A DNA stretch of 64,000 nucleotides from Saprospiraceae bacterium (GCA_016710265.1 JADJJL010000001.1:1228110-1292109), one strand, 5' to 3'; positions 25,837 to 34,281 are shown, counted from the stretch's first letter. The notes: a model not told the origin generated them from the letters alone. Numbers and translations are program-made.

Positions 25837-26895
25837 TTACCCACTAATTTCCTCGGACATTTTTGGTTTTTTCTTGAGAGGATTTTCTCTCATTTCGTGG
25901 TATTCTCTTCTGGTGGCTACCATGTTTTTAGCCAAGAGAATGGCATGAAACATAGACCTAAAATCAGCTTCATTTTTACCTGCTAAATCAAAGGCTGTGC
26001 CGTGATCTGGCGAAGTTCTGATAAATGGTAAACCTGCCGTAAAATTGACGCCATTGTAGAAATTGAGTGTCTTGAAAGGAATCAATCCCTGATCATGGTA
26101 CATGGCGATGATCCCATCAAACTTAGCAAACTGCCCACTTCCAAAAAAACCATCTGACGAAAATGGCCCTGAAACAAATATTCCTGATTTTTTAGATTCT
26201 ATAATAGCTGGGCGGATAAATTCTTCTTCTTCGCTTCCCAACATACCCTCTTCGCCTGCGTGTGGATTTAATCCCAGTACGGCGATATTTGGTTTGTCAA
26301 TTCCCAAATCACGCATGAGGGTTTGTTCCATTAATTGGATTTTTTTAAGAATGGTTTCCTTGTTAATTTTACCTGCCACATCCTTTAATGGAAGATGATC
26401 GGTCACCAATCCTAAGCGAATTTTATCACTGATCATCATCATCATGTGATTTTTAGAGGCCAATTTTTCACTTAAATAATCGGTATGACCTTTGTAGTCA
26501 AATCCAGCCAATTTCATGCTGTATTTATGGACTGGGCCGGTAACCAAAGCGTCAATCTGATTGTTTTTAAGATCTTCCAATGCGGTGTCCAAGGAAATCA
26601 TGGCATATTTTCCTCCTTCTACGGTGGCCTTTCCAAGATTCAGGGTCACAAGGTCATTCCAACTGTTGACTATATTGATTTTACCTGCACGAGGTTTTTC
26701 ACCTGGGTTCAAAACATAGAGTGAAATATTGTCCAGATTGACGATGTTCTTGTGGTAAGATACTATTTTTATATTTCCATATATGATAGGAATGATGTGT
26801 TCAAAAATCATCTCTTTCGAAAGTGATTTAAGTATGACTTCGAGACTTATGCTGTTGATATCACCGCAGGTGATCCCAATTCTGATTTTTTCCAT
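25837..26895 (-). CDS. pdxA: 4-hydroxythreonine-4-phosphate dehydrogenase
   Basis: 352 aa from ATG 26895; seven residues upstream in frame are not family-like. PdxA oxidises 4-phosphohydroxy-threonine with NAD in pyridoxal phosphate synthesis. Motifs: N-terminal RIGITCGDINSI, ALVTGPVHKYSMKLAGF, GHTDYLSE, LNPHAGEEGMLGSEEEEFI and MYHDQGLIPFKTL, carrying the three metal-binding His. C-terminal RTSPDHGTAFDLAG is also typical. Length matches the family. A TATATTTG box lies 29 nt upstream. Confidence 0.95.
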   Translation of the reverse strand: MEKIRIGITCGDINSISLEVILKSLSKEMIFEHIIPIIYGNIKIVSYHKNIVNLDNISLYVLNPGEKPRAGKINIVNSWNDLVTLNLGKATVEGGKYAMISLDTALEDLKNNQIDALVTGPVHKYSMKLAGFDYKGHTDYLSEKLASKNHMMMMISDKIRLGLVTDHLPLKDVAGKINKETILKKIQLMEQTLMRDLGIDKPNIAVLGLNPHAGEEGMLGSEEEEFIRPAIIESKKSGIFVSGPFSSDGFFGSGQFAKFDGIIAMYHDQGLIPFKTLNFYNGVNFTAGLPFIRTSPDHGTAFDLAGKNEADFRSMFHAILLAKNMVATRREYHEMRENPLKKKPKMSEEISG

Positions 26896-26924
26896 TATAT
26901 AATTTGATACAGGCAATAAAGATG

Positions 26925-26932
26925 CAAATATA
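26925..26932 (-). promoter_or_regulatory. -7 promoter box for pdxA
   Basis: Minus-strand TATATTTG 29 nt upstream of ATG 26895; it supports this start over the longer frame. Confidence 0.5.
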
Positions 26933-26998
26933 GTATGGATTTAAGGATATTCCTCAAAGGAAATCCCGTCCATAAAGCCCAGAACTATGGAATGGCCC

Positions 26999-28132
26999 TT
27001 AAGGCCTTTGTATCAATACAGTTTTGCCTTCCAAAGCCGTGGCTCCTTCTATCCTAATATGGTATAGGCCTGAGGGCCAATCTGCTACATTAATTTTAAG
27101 AATTTGATTGGTCATCTTCTCCACATAAACCTGCCTTCCCAAGGCATCATTGATCTGAAGATTCAAGCCTGTGTTCAAATCTGAGGTTTGAATGTTTAAC
27201 CAAGTATCGGCCGGATTTGGATATACCGATAACTCAATTTTATTTACATTATTGGTTGAACTAGTATTTTCAATAGATTGTCTAAAAAATCTCCAAATCT
27301 CAGCACTTGCGCTAAAATCCTGACAGGTCATTGGCAAAGGAATCACTGAACCGGGCCAGGTATGTCCACCATTGGTGATTTTAAAATGCTCTAATCCACC
27401 CGTGCAATTTTTATACACTTGCCATTCAGCCTGTGCTCCATCCCCTGGGACTTTGTCTGGTACATTTTGTTTGCTAATGTCGGTTTTGGAACATTTTAAA
27501 AGATTTGAAAAATGATCCAAAACTGCAGGAACTGAAAGCAAACCTGCGTTACCCAGATAAGGAACCACCGCGTCAGCGGTTCCATGAATGAGCATGACTG
27601 GAATGGCTTTTGAAGGTTGGCAATTAGGAGGTAGTAGTTTGGTCATGGTCCCGGTCACAGAGGCCACTGCCGCAAATTTGTTGGATTGGCAAGCTAGTAA
27701 AAGTGACATAAATCCACCATTGGACATCCCTGTGGAAAAAACTTTTTTATGGTCGATGGGATAACTTTTATCCAAACTATCGATGAGCGCTTCAAGAAAT
27801 CCCAAATCATCAACATTGGATTGAATCAAACCTACATTCCAATAAGGACTGCCATTGGGGTCGTTGGTTCCATTGGGATGCACAATGATAAATCCTGCAG
27901 TATCGGCGATGGGTCTAAAATTTCCGTAAATTTCTTGCTCTGTAGCATTTGAACCATAACCATGGAGGTTAAATACCAAGGCTGAAGGGCGACTTGAAGA
28001 ATAATTTTTTGGAAGGTACAGTCTATAATTTCTTTCGATTCCTCCATGACGGATTTTACCGATGATGGTCTGAGCTGAGATAAATTGAAATAGAGCTATA
28101 CTGATAAATGCGAGGAAAAAATATTTTTTCAT
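26999..28132 (-). CDS. PHB depolymerase-family esterase with T9SS sorting domain
   Basis: 377 aa secreted alpha/beta-hydrolase of the LpqC/poly(3-hydroxybutyrate) depolymerase-like family. Signal peptide ~1-20 (FISAQ); GMSNGGFMS contains the nucleophile Ser; LIHGTADAVVPYLG supplies the Asp region and NGGHTWPGSV the His. The last ~85 residues form a T9SS type A sorting domain (LSVYPNPADTWLNIQ ... WPSGLYHIRIEG). Likely substrates are esters such as feruloylated or short-chain polymers, but the substrate cannot be read. Promoter box 4 nt before the ATG suggests a leaderless mRNA. Confidence 0.88.
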   Translation of the reverse strand: MKKYFFLAFISIALFQFISAQTIIGKIRHGGIERNYRLYLPKNYSSSRPSALVFNLHGYGSNATEQEIYGNFRPIADTAGFIIVHPNGTNDPNGSPYWNVGLIQSNVDDLGFLEALIDSLDKSYPIDHKKVFSTGMSNGGFMSLLLACQSNKFAAVASVTGTMTKLLPPNCQPSKAIPVMLIHGTADAVVPYLGNAGLLSVPAVLDHFSNLLKCSKTDISKQNVPDKVPGDGAQAEWQVYKNCTGGLEHFKITNGGHTWPGSVIPLPMTCQDFSASAEIWRFFRQSIENTSSTNNVNKIELSVYPNPADTWLNIQTSDLNTGLNLQINDALGRQVYVEKMTNQILKINVADWPSGLYHIRIEGATALEGKTVLIQRP

Positions 28133-28136
28133 AATG

Positions 28137-28144
28137 CAAATTTA
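28137..28144 (-). promoter_or_regulatory. -7 promoter box, leaderless geometry (esterase gene)
   Basis: Minus-strand TAAATTTG separated by 4 nt from the ATG at 28130-28132, the same spacing as at lspA and at the RND adaptor gene. Confidence 0.5.
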
Positions 28145-28204
28145 ACTAAAAATTGGATGAAGGAAAATGTTAAATTTTAATCTTATTATATTATTTCTAC
28201 TTAG

Positions 28205-28320
28205 CATTTTATTCTTACTTTATTATGACCATGGCTGAACGATCTGTGAAGCAGTTTAGAGCGACAGCAATCTAAGTGAAGGAGCCGCGAAAGCGGTCTG
28301 CCAATACTAAATCATTTTAT
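28205..28320 (+). repeat. Module-A variant repeat (divergent)
   Basis: TTCTTACTTTATTATGACC, GGCTGAACGATCTG, GACAGCAATCTAAGTGAAGG and AGCCGCGAAAGCGGTCT correspond position by position to module A but with many substitutions. Confidence 0.55.
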
Positions 28321-28391
28321 AATTGACTTGCTAAGCCAAAAGCATGAGTGAACGCGTTAGCAATACTTGAAAAGTTTCTCTTTCTTTGATT

Positions 28392-28590
28392 CTTACTTTC
28401 TTTTGCGTGGCCAAAAGAAAGTAAGCAAAGAAAAGCCACCGGCTGGGCCTCTCGCTCACCCATTAGCGACTCGAAGTCTGAGCTAAAAAAACTCGCACCT
28501 TTGGTGCTCAGACAGTTTTTAGCTCGGGCGCCTTCTTCGCCGCATGGGTCCCGAGCTGCAAAGCCCTAGGCCGGCTCTTAAATCAAGATT
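28392..28590 (+). repeat. Hairpin module C
   Basis: Starts with the CTTACTTTCTTTTG / CAAAAGAAAGTAAG inverted repeat (28392-28425). Then GCCACCGGCTGGGCC pairs with the AGGCCGGCTC region near 28575. An inner long stem runs from GAGCTAAAAA (28480) to TTTTTAGCTC (28525) with CACC/GGTG at its tip. It shares the palindrome with module B but has a different body. Confidence 0.6.
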
Positions 28591-28692
28591 TTCGGAAAGC
28601 CAAACACTTTATTTTGAACGAAAATATGAGATCCTTTAATAGATAACATTAGGAATGAAATATTATCCAACTTTAGTTACTTCCTATGAATT

Positions 28693-28856
28693 GTCAGCAA
28701 AAACCAGCGAAAGGTTTGGAGAGCGGGAAACCCAGTCCTCAAGTACCCTTGAGGACGCCCGCTCGTAAAACCTGGTCACGCCGCCTTAGGCGTGATCGCC
28801 TTTTTTGGTGACGAGTTTTCTTTGCTTACTTTCTTTTGCGGTCAAAAGAAAGTAAG
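28693..28856 (-). repeat. Module B plus palindrome, inverted copy
   Basis: The minus strand reads the module-B order: palindrome (28825-28856), GTCACCAAAAAAGGCG, hairpin ATCACGCC/GGCGTGAC, GAGCGGGCG...CCCGCTC and the closing GTTTTTGCTGAC. Orientation is opposite to copies 1-3. Confidence 0.7.
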
Positions 28857-28915
28857 AATTAAAAATTGGTAATAATTTCTCAAAATTTTATGAAATAAAC
28901 ATAAGGAAACACATT

Positions 28916-29689
28916 CTAATTAGCAAGCATTTTCCTAACATCCCTTTGAATCTCATCTAATTTTTCAATAATGCTGTCGTTTTGAGATTGTGACCAGGTT
29001 TGGAAGCTTTGGTTTGGATCGACGAAACTTAAATGGGCTTCGTATTGCCATATTTCAGTCAGGTCTTCGAGGGCTAAATGGGCAGGCGGGTAGATCGGAT
29101 TGTCAGATTTTAGCAACAGTGACTTTGATTTTAGTTCCGGAAAAACTCTTTTATATACAAGTCCGTTTTGCCTAGAAACCACGACATAGGTTTTACCTGC
29201 TTTGATGTCTTTTAATTTTTCGACATAACTGCAGATGATCAAAGTGCCGGATTCCATGGGTGCCATGCTGTCTCCGGTAATTTCAAATGCGCGAAACCAA
29301 GAACCCCCTTTAAATCCGGGTACATGAAGTTTGGGCAATTCTCGGATAAATTCTGGATCATCAAACGACTCCAAATAGCCAGCATGCGCCTTGGATCTCA
29401 CCAATTCGATGTTGGATCGACCTTTGGAATCTACGGTGGTGCTTAATATCTTAAAACCCTTTTTATCATAGACCTCTGTCCCATCTTCTGTCAAATCAAA
29501 TCTTAAGAGAAGTTCGACTGAAACCTCATACAACTCTGCAATTTTCAAGAGGGTTTCTATATTGGGTTCGGTATGGCCTCTTTCGTAATCGCCAAGGGTG
29601 GTTCTGGGGATTTCCAGATGTTCTGAGGCCTCTTGTTGAGATAATTGGTATTTTTGGCGCAGGAAACGAATGTTTTGATCAAAAAACAT
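28916..29689 (-). CDS. XRE/S24-type transcriptional regulator
   Basis: 257 aa from ATG 29689, chosen because the helix-turn-helix starts there and a TATATTTG box sits 18 nt upstream. N-terminal HTH_3 ~1-65 (FLRQKYQLSQQEASEHLEIP, TTLGDYERGHTEPN). C-terminal S24/LexA-like domain ~115-220 with GDSMAPMESGT (candidate catalytic Ser) and VYKRVFPE (candidate Lys); the final part is coiled-coil-like. Such regulators can self-cleave on DNA damage, but the cleavage site is not evident. Divergent from the ABC permease. Confidence 0.85.
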   Translation of the reverse strand: MFFDQNIRFLRQKYQLSQQEASEHLEIPRTTLGDYERGHTEPNIETLLKIAELYEVSVELLLRFDLTEDGTEVYDKKGFKILSTTVDSKGRSNIELVRSKAHAGYLESFDDPEFIRELPKLHVPGFKGGSWFRAFEITGDSMAPMESGTLIICSYVEKLKDIKAGKTYVVVSRQNGLVYKRVFPELKSKSLLLKSDNPIYPPAHLALEDLTEIWQYEAHLSFVDPNQSFQTWSQSQNDSIIEKLDEIQRDVRKMLAN

Positions 29690-29707
29690 AATTTTATGGT
29701 TTGGCCA

Positions 29708-29715
29708 CAAATATA
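29708..29715 (-). promoter_or_regulatory. -7 promoter box for the S24 regulator
   Basis: Minus-strand TATATTTG, 18 nt upstream of ATG 29689; lies in the 74-nt divergent spacer. Confidence 0.5.
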
Positions 29716-29763
29716 CAATAGGTCGATAATTTCGGCAACGATTTCTTTTAATTTCGTCCAACT

Positions 29764-30954
29764 ATGAAGTTAAAAACATGGATGAATGCTTATCTTTCTT
29801 ATTGGAAAAGAAAACCATTCCTAAGTATTTCCATTCATTTTTTTGTTTTAATTCTCATTGGTACACAAATTTTGGTGGGACCAAGGCCTTTTATTTGTTC
29901 GCATGGTGGGGAATTACACAGCTTTATTTGGACCCAGGATGCTTCTCCGGGTTCCGCTTTACAAAATGAATTATTACAAAAAGAAAACAATTGGTCTGCA
30001 TTGTCTTATGATTGGGCCATTTGGCCTTTGTTGCGAGCAGATCCATATGCCACCAAGATGGATGCTTCTTGGAAAAAACCAGGATATCACACTGAGGATG
30101 GAATTTATTTCTTAGGGACTTATGAATTGGGCAGAAGTGTAGGAACCAATCTACTTTATGGATTTAGAAAATCACTTTGGATCTCATTTTGTAGTGTTCT
30201 TTTGGGAATGTTGATTGGAATTCCATTGGGTGGGGTATTTTCATATTACCATAAAAACGGATTGCGGATTTCAGGATTTTTATTTGTTGGAATTCTGATC
30301 GGAGTTATTTTGCTCGTGTGGTCATTGATGGTGATGTTGCATTTTCGTCAATTTTTTTGGCCGGTTTTGTTTTTATTATTTTTAGTTTTTGTGATCTCTT
30401 TTATTTATTGGAGATTATCCGCCAAACATGCCGCAAATATGAGCGTTTACCCAGATGCATGGTTAAATTCAGGAATCGGTTTGATCAAATCCTTTCCCTC
30501 TTTATTTTTATTGTTGTTGTTGATTAATTGGATTAAAAAGCCCGATACTTGGTTTATGATTGCCATTTTTGGATTTTTCATTTCTGTAAATATGGCGAGG
30601 TATATCCGGTATCTGATGATCACTGAAAGTTCAAAACCGTGGGTAGAATCCTTAAAGGCCATTGGATTGGCAGACAGGAGAATTATTTTTGTGCATTTGA
30701 TTCCAAATTTATTGCTGGCTGTTTTTCCGATTGCGGCCATGTCTATGGGTAGTGTGGTGCTTTCAGAATCGACCCTTTCATTTTTAGGATTAGGATTGCC
30801 ATTGGGAGAAATTAGCCTTGGAAGTATGATGCACAGCGCACGAAATTTTCCAACCGCCTGGTGGGTCCTTTTGTTTCCTGGGCTTGTGGTTTTTTGGATG
30901 GTTTTTAGCTTTTACCAATTGGGAAATAGTTATACCAAAGTGGAATTAAGTTAG
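29764..30954 (+). CDS. ABC transporter permease, DppC-like
   Basis: 396-aa inner-membrane permease with about six to seven hydrophobic segments (~20-37, 135-160, 170-215, 240-258, 262-280, 315-345, 355-380). The DppC/OppC signature FLGTYELGRSVGTNLLYGF sits near residue 120; the EAA-loop ESLKAIGLADRRIIFVHLIP mediates contact with the ATPase. Family members import peptides or other small solutes. In this window no substrate-binding protein, second permease or ATPase gene is adjacent, so it is an orphan; partners may lie elsewhere. A strongly acidic periplasmic loop (60-110) precedes the signature. Confidence 0.82.
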   Translation: MKLKTWMNAYLSYWKRKPFLSISIHFFVLILIGTQILVGPRPFICSHGGELHSFIWTQDASPGSALQNELLQKENNWSALSYDWAIWPLLRADPYATKMDASWKKPGYHTEDGIYFLGTYELGRSVGTNLLYGFRKSLWISFCSVLLGMLIGIPLGGVFSYYHKNGLRISGFLFVGILIGVILLVWSLMVMLHFRQFFWPVLFLLFLVFVISFIYWRLSAKHAANMSVYPDAWLNSGIGLIKSFPSLFLLLLLINWIKKPDTWFMIAIFGFFISVNMARYIRYLMITESSKPWVESLKAIGLADRRIIFVHLIPNLLLAVFPIAAMSMGSVVLSESTLSFLGLGLPLGEISLGSMMHSARNFPTAWWVLLFPGLVVFWMVFSFYQLGNSYTKVELS

Positions 30955-30995
30955 CGGAGAAATTATATAAAAATATTGGAACGGAATTAATCGTT

Positions 30996-31003
30996 TAGTT
31001 TTG
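30996..31003 (+). promoter_or_regulatory. -7 promoter box for the exonuclease gene
   Basis: TAGTTTTG, 19 nt before the ATG at 31023. Confidence 0.45.
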
Positions 31004-31022
31004 CAATCTTAATTAAAATACT

Positions 31023-31850
31023 ATGAAATTTAATCTATCAAAAGATCTTGTGTTTTTGGATGTGGAAACCACTGGACTTCATGTATTGAGAGACCGCATC
31101 CTCCAAATAGCCTTGATGAAATTTTCTCCAGAGAAAGATGAACCAACTGAATTAATGTTTTTAATTAATCCTGGCATTCCTATTTCCGAAGATTCCATTA
31201 AAATCCATGGTTTTACCTTGGAAGATCTTGCGCACCAACCACCATTTTCAGAAGTTGCTTCAGAGATTTTTGAATTTATTGGTGATGCAGATCTAGCTGG
31301 TTATAATTCCAATCGTTTTGACATTCCCATTCTAATGGAGGAGTTTGCCCGTTGTGGATTAGAATTTGAAATTGACCACCGAAGCCTTGTGGATGTCCAA
31401 AGAATTTTTTACAAAATGGAGCCACGCACACTTAGAGCAGCCTATCAATTTTATTGTGGAAAAGAATTGGAACAAGCCCATGATGCCATGGCAGATGTAA
31501 AGGCAACGGTTGGTGTATTGCAAGGCCAACTTCAGAAATACTCTGAGATTGACTTTGAAGATGAAAATGGTAATATTGTAAAAAAACCTGTGCAAAATGA
31601 CGTGCAGTTGCTGCATGAATTTACCAATGATCATAAAATGTTGGATACCACGCAAAGATTAAAGTTTAATGATCGCGGGGAGGTGGTGTTTAATTTTGGA
31701 AAACACATTGGGCAACCGGCTGCAAAGATTTTATATGAGGATCGCAATTATTATCACTGGATATTGGAAAAGGAATTTTCAGTCCAGGTCAAAAGCATGG
31801 TGAGGAAATTATTGGATGAATATACAGAAAATCTAAAAAAGAAAACATAA
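31023..31850 (+). CDS. DEDDh 3'-5' exonuclease
   Basis: 275 aa, cytosolic. Exo I motif FLDVETTG (Asp13, Glu15), Exo II in LAGYNSNRFDIPIL, Exo III with HDAMADVKAT (His and Asp four residues later), i.e. the DEDDh form of the DnaQ/RNase T fold. A ~80-aa C-terminal extension (LKFNDRGEVVFNFGKHIGQP ... YYHWILEKEF) resembles the exonuclease X-type tail. It is not a full polymerase epsilon subunit. Own promoter box 19 nt upstream. Confidence 0.9.
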   Translation: MKFNLSKDLVFLDVETTGLHVLRDRILQIALMKFSPEKDEPTELMFLINPGIPISEDSIKIHGFTLEDLAHQPPFSEVASEIFEFIGDADLAGYNSNRFDIPILMEEFARCGLEFEIDHRSLVDVQRIFYKMEPRTLRAAYQFYCGKELEQAHDAMADVKATVGVLQGQLQKYSEIDFEDENGNIVKKPVQNDVQLLHEFTNDHKMLDTTQRLKFNDRGEVVFNFGKHIGQPAAKILYEDRNYYHWILEKEFSVQVKSMVRKLLDEYTENLKKKT

Positions 31851-31894
31851 AAGAACGAAACAAAGCCAATTGGTAAAACGTTTTTAATTAAATT

Positions 31895-32647
31895 TTGGAC
31901 ATGAGAAAAACACATATTGGTATTTACGTATTATTGTTTTTAATATTTGGATGCAGTGTCCGGGAAGAACAAGGAATTCTAAGATTGGTGGTCAAAGGCA
32001 AATATGCAGATCAGCCCTTGATTATGGGTGCTGAGTATCCTTATTTTGAAGGTTCCAAAATCTCATTTACGAAGAGTGAATTTTTTATAAGTGAAATAGC
32101 TGTAAAAGATCAGCAGGGGAATTGGATTGAGCTTAACCCTGGAAATCCAAAGTTTGTCAATTTGCAAAACCACCATTTTAATATTGAAAATGCCCTGGCA
32201 GGTTTAAAAATAAGTATTGGAAGTCTTCCTCCCGGAGACTATACATACATTCGGATGGGAATCGGTTTGCCAGCTTCTATCAATAATTTGCAACCAAAGG
32301 ATTTTCCCAGTTCCAGTACTTTAGGACAAGGCGATCATTACTGGGCCGGATGGAATTCGTTTATATTTTCAAAGACAGAAGGAATAATAAAGAATGCCCC
32401 ACAAATGGCCAATTTTGCTTACCACTCAGGATTTAATGAAGCCTACCAAATGATTGAATTTAATACTGACTTAAAAATAATAGACGAAACTGATTCTGAA
32501 ATTGTCATGAACATGGATCATCAAAGGATCTTTGGAAATTCGACAAATTTTATCAATATATATCAAGATCCAATTATCCACGAAGGTGGTACCTTTATGG
32601 ATAATTTTATGAATCAACTAAGGTCATCGATTGAAATTTTGAAATAA
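31895..32647 (+). CDS. MbnP-family lipoprotein (putative copper-binding)
   Basis: 250-aa lipoprotein; lipobox IFGCS at residue ~20. The MbnP domain (~25-235) shows the EFFISEIAVKDQQGNW strand, PPGDYTYIRMGIGLP and the GDHYWAGWNSF motif with Trp residues. MbnP was first linked to methanobactin; in that system a Trp is oxidised to kynurenine by the di-heme enzyme MbnH and the protein binds copper. Here it is directly followed, 13 nt downstream, by a di-heme peroxidase, the same arrangement, but no methanobactin genes are present. Likely surface-exposed or periplasmic. Confidence 0.82.
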   Translation: MDMRKTHIGIYVLLFLIFGCSVREEQGILRLVVKGKYADQPLIMGAEYPYFEGSKISFTKSEFFISEIAVKDQQGNWIELNPGNPKFVNLQNHHFNIENALAGLKISIGSLPPGDYTYIRMGIGLPASINNLQPKDFPSSSTLGQGDHYWAGWNSFIFSKTEGIIKNAPQMANFAYHSGFNEAYQMIEFNTDLKIIDETDSEIVMNMDHQRIFGNSTNFINIYQDPIIHEGGTFMDNFMNQLRSSIEILK

Positions 32648-32660
32648 AATTTATTTTAGA

Positions 32661-33752
32661 TTGAATAGAATAAAAGTTGGATTATTTACAAGCTTTGGCA
32701 TATTGCTGATGATTGGTTGTAACGATGATCCTCCTTCAGGAGATCTTTTATCGATTCCTTATGATCCAAGACCACAAAATGTCATAGTACCCGCGTTTTT
32801 TAATCCTTTCCCCGATAACCCATCCAATCCATTAACTTATGATGGCGTGCAATTGGGGAGACATTTATTTTATGATCCTATTTTGTCTTCTGATTCAAGT
32901 ATGGCTTGTGCAGGTTGTCACAAACCTGAGTTTGCTTTTACAGATGGAGAGGCTTTCAGCATTGGGGTGACAGGGCAATTGGGTAATAGGAGCAGTATGT
33001 CATTGTTGAATGTAGCTTATTTTTCAAAAGGACTATTTTGGGATGGACGCAGTGCAGATTTGGAGAGTCAGGCACTTGAGCCGGTTGAAAATCCTATCGA
33101 ACTTCATGAATCTTGGCCAAATGTTGAAATGAAGTTGAGGAGACATGTCAAATATCCGGAAATGTTTCGGAAAGCATTTGGAATTAGTGGGAAAGCTGAA
33201 ATCAAGAAAGAATTGGCTGCCAAAGCTTTAGCTCAATTCCAAAGAACTTTAATTACGGGTGGAAACAGCCGATACGCCAAACAGCTTGAGGGAAAGACAT
33301 TTTTTGACCCAGATGAGCAGGAAGGCATGGAAATGTTTTTTAACTCCAACCCTTCACTTCCAGATGCGCAATGTGGTCACTGTCATGCCTTTCCCACGTT
33401 TCAATCCAGTGATTACTTTAACAATGGGCTTGATGCTGCAAGTAAAGTGTCAGATTTTAAAGACGTGGGTCGAGGAGCAATTTCCGGAATTCCATTGGAT
33501 TCTGGGAGATTTAAGGCGACCAGCTTGTTTAATTGGCATTTGACGGCTCCCTATATGCATGATGGGAGATTCAAAACGATTGAGGAAGTATTGGATCATT
33601 ACACCCAACAGGTCAAACAATCACCTAACCTAGATCCCAATGTGGCCAATTTAGTTTTAAACGTGCGTCAGAAAAACAAGGTTTTGGCCTTCCTCAAAAC
33701 ACTAATTGACACCAGTTATCTCAAAAATCAAGATTTTTTAAGTCCTTTTTAA
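32661..33752 (+). CDS. Di-heme cytochrome c peroxidase / MbnH-like lipoprotein
   Basis: 363 aa, MauG/CcpA family. Two heme-c sites, CAGCHKPEF and CGHCHAFP, the family motifs GNRSSMSLLNVAYF and LFWDGRSADLESQA, and PYMHDGRFKTIEEVLDHY near the end. An N-terminal lipobox MIGC predicts lipidation. The start is TTG at 32661; no ATG fits a lipoprotein signal. It sits 13 nt after the MbnP-family gene; MbnH homologues oxidise a Trp in MbnP. Alternatively it is an ordinary hydrogen-peroxide-reducing peroxidase. Confidence 0.87.
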   Translation: MNRIKVGLFTSFGILLMIGCNDDPPSGDLLSIPYDPRPQNVIVPAFFNPFPDNPSNPLTYDGVQLGRHLFYDPILSSDSSMACAGCHKPEFAFTDGEAFSIGVTGQLGNRSSMSLLNVAYFSKGLFWDGRSADLESQALEPVENPIELHESWPNVEMKLRRHVKYPEMFRKAFGISGKAEIKKELAAKALAQFQRTLITGGNSRYAKQLEGKTFFDPDEQEGMEMFFNSNPSLPDAQCGHCHAFPTFQSSDYFNNGLDAASKVSDFKDVGRGAISGIPLDSGRFKATSLFNWHLTAPYMHDGRFKTIEEVLDHYTQQVKQSPNLDPNVANLVLNVRQKNKVLAFLKTLIDTSYLKNQDFLSPF

Positions 33753-33891
33753 AAAAAAAGGAGCTCATTTTGTGCCTTAAAAATGATTATAAACGCACAT
33801 CAATACACTCATTTGAATTTATCATTTTTTTAAATATCTATATTACAATATAATATACATTATATAATAAATATATATAAAGTTATTATAT

Positions 33892-34047
33892 ATGACAAGG
33901 CCCTTTTTTTGTACTTGTGGACGCAATTATTTAGCCTCATCATTGTACTGTGATTGTGAGACAAAGGGAAGAAATACAATCAGAATGCTGGTAAAAGTAT
34001 CAGCGACCGTAAATTCGGATATGTTCATGGGATTAAAGATTTGTTAA
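33892..34047 (+). CDS. Candidate Cys-paired micro-ORF (51 aa)
   Basis: ATG 33892 opens 51 codons ending at TAA 34045-34047. The N-terminal half has CTC and CDC pairs ten residues apart (Cys7, Cys9, Cys20, Cys22), a zinc-ribbon-like spacing; the C-terminal half is basic and hydrophobic. No ribosome-binding site or family support; it may be chance. Confidence 0.25.
   Translation: MTRPFFCTCGRNYLASSLYCDCETKGRNTIRMLVKVSATVNSDMFMGLKIC
34017..34037 (+). repeat. 21-nt direct repeat, unit 1
   Basis: GGATATGTTCATGGGATTAAA, identical to 34147-34167, 130 nt apart. A hairpin follows each unit. Confidence 0.8.
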
Positions 34048-34082
34048 TAGGAAGCCGTCTCAAAGAGATGGCTTCTATTAAC
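34043..34082 (+). other. Hairpin after repeat unit 1
   Basis: GTTAATAG-GAAGCCGTCTC pairs with GAGATGGCTTC-TATTAAC: about 18 bp with one G-U and one bulged G, loop of 3 nt. Confidence 0.65.
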
Positions 34083-34146
34083 AAGTTCACCAGAACCGGA
34101 CCAAAAAAGAGCAAGTTATTCATGAGAGATAAGGGTAAGCTAGTTT

Positions 34147-34167
34147 GGATATGTTCATGGGATTAAA
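34147..34167 (+). repeat. 21-nt direct repeat, unit 2
   Basis: Identical to the unit at 34017-34037. Confidence 0.8.
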
Positions 34168-34198
34168 AATAGCCAGTTGCGATCACAGCTGGCTATTT
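34167..34198 (-). terminator. Hairpin with T-tail on the minus strand
   Basis: AAATAGCCAG pairs perfectly with CTGGCTATTT (10 bp). On the minus strand it is followed by TTAATC, so it could end a minus-strand transcript, such as that of the LytTR regulator. Confidence 0.45.
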
Positions 34199-34281
34199 CC
34201 TTTAAAGAGCACAAACTTCCTGAACTTCATAAAAAAGTATCAAAAGTTTTTCTCGGATAAATCTATTTCAAAACGAAAGAC

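Larger units (their letters stand above)
28145..28915. other. Gene-free stretch with four repeat blocks
   Basis: Contains a divergent module A (~28205-28320), a palindrome plus a separate hairpin module C (28392-28590), an inverted module B (28693-28812) and a palindrome (28825-28856). Nothing else supported; 28591-28690 is unassigned AT-rich sequence. Confidence 0.7.

Noticed and set aside
12121..28856. CRISPR array interpretation of the repeated hairpins
   Set aside because: Copies are ~100-300 nt, hairpin-rich and scattered with different neighbours; no regular repeat-spacer pattern and no cas genes.
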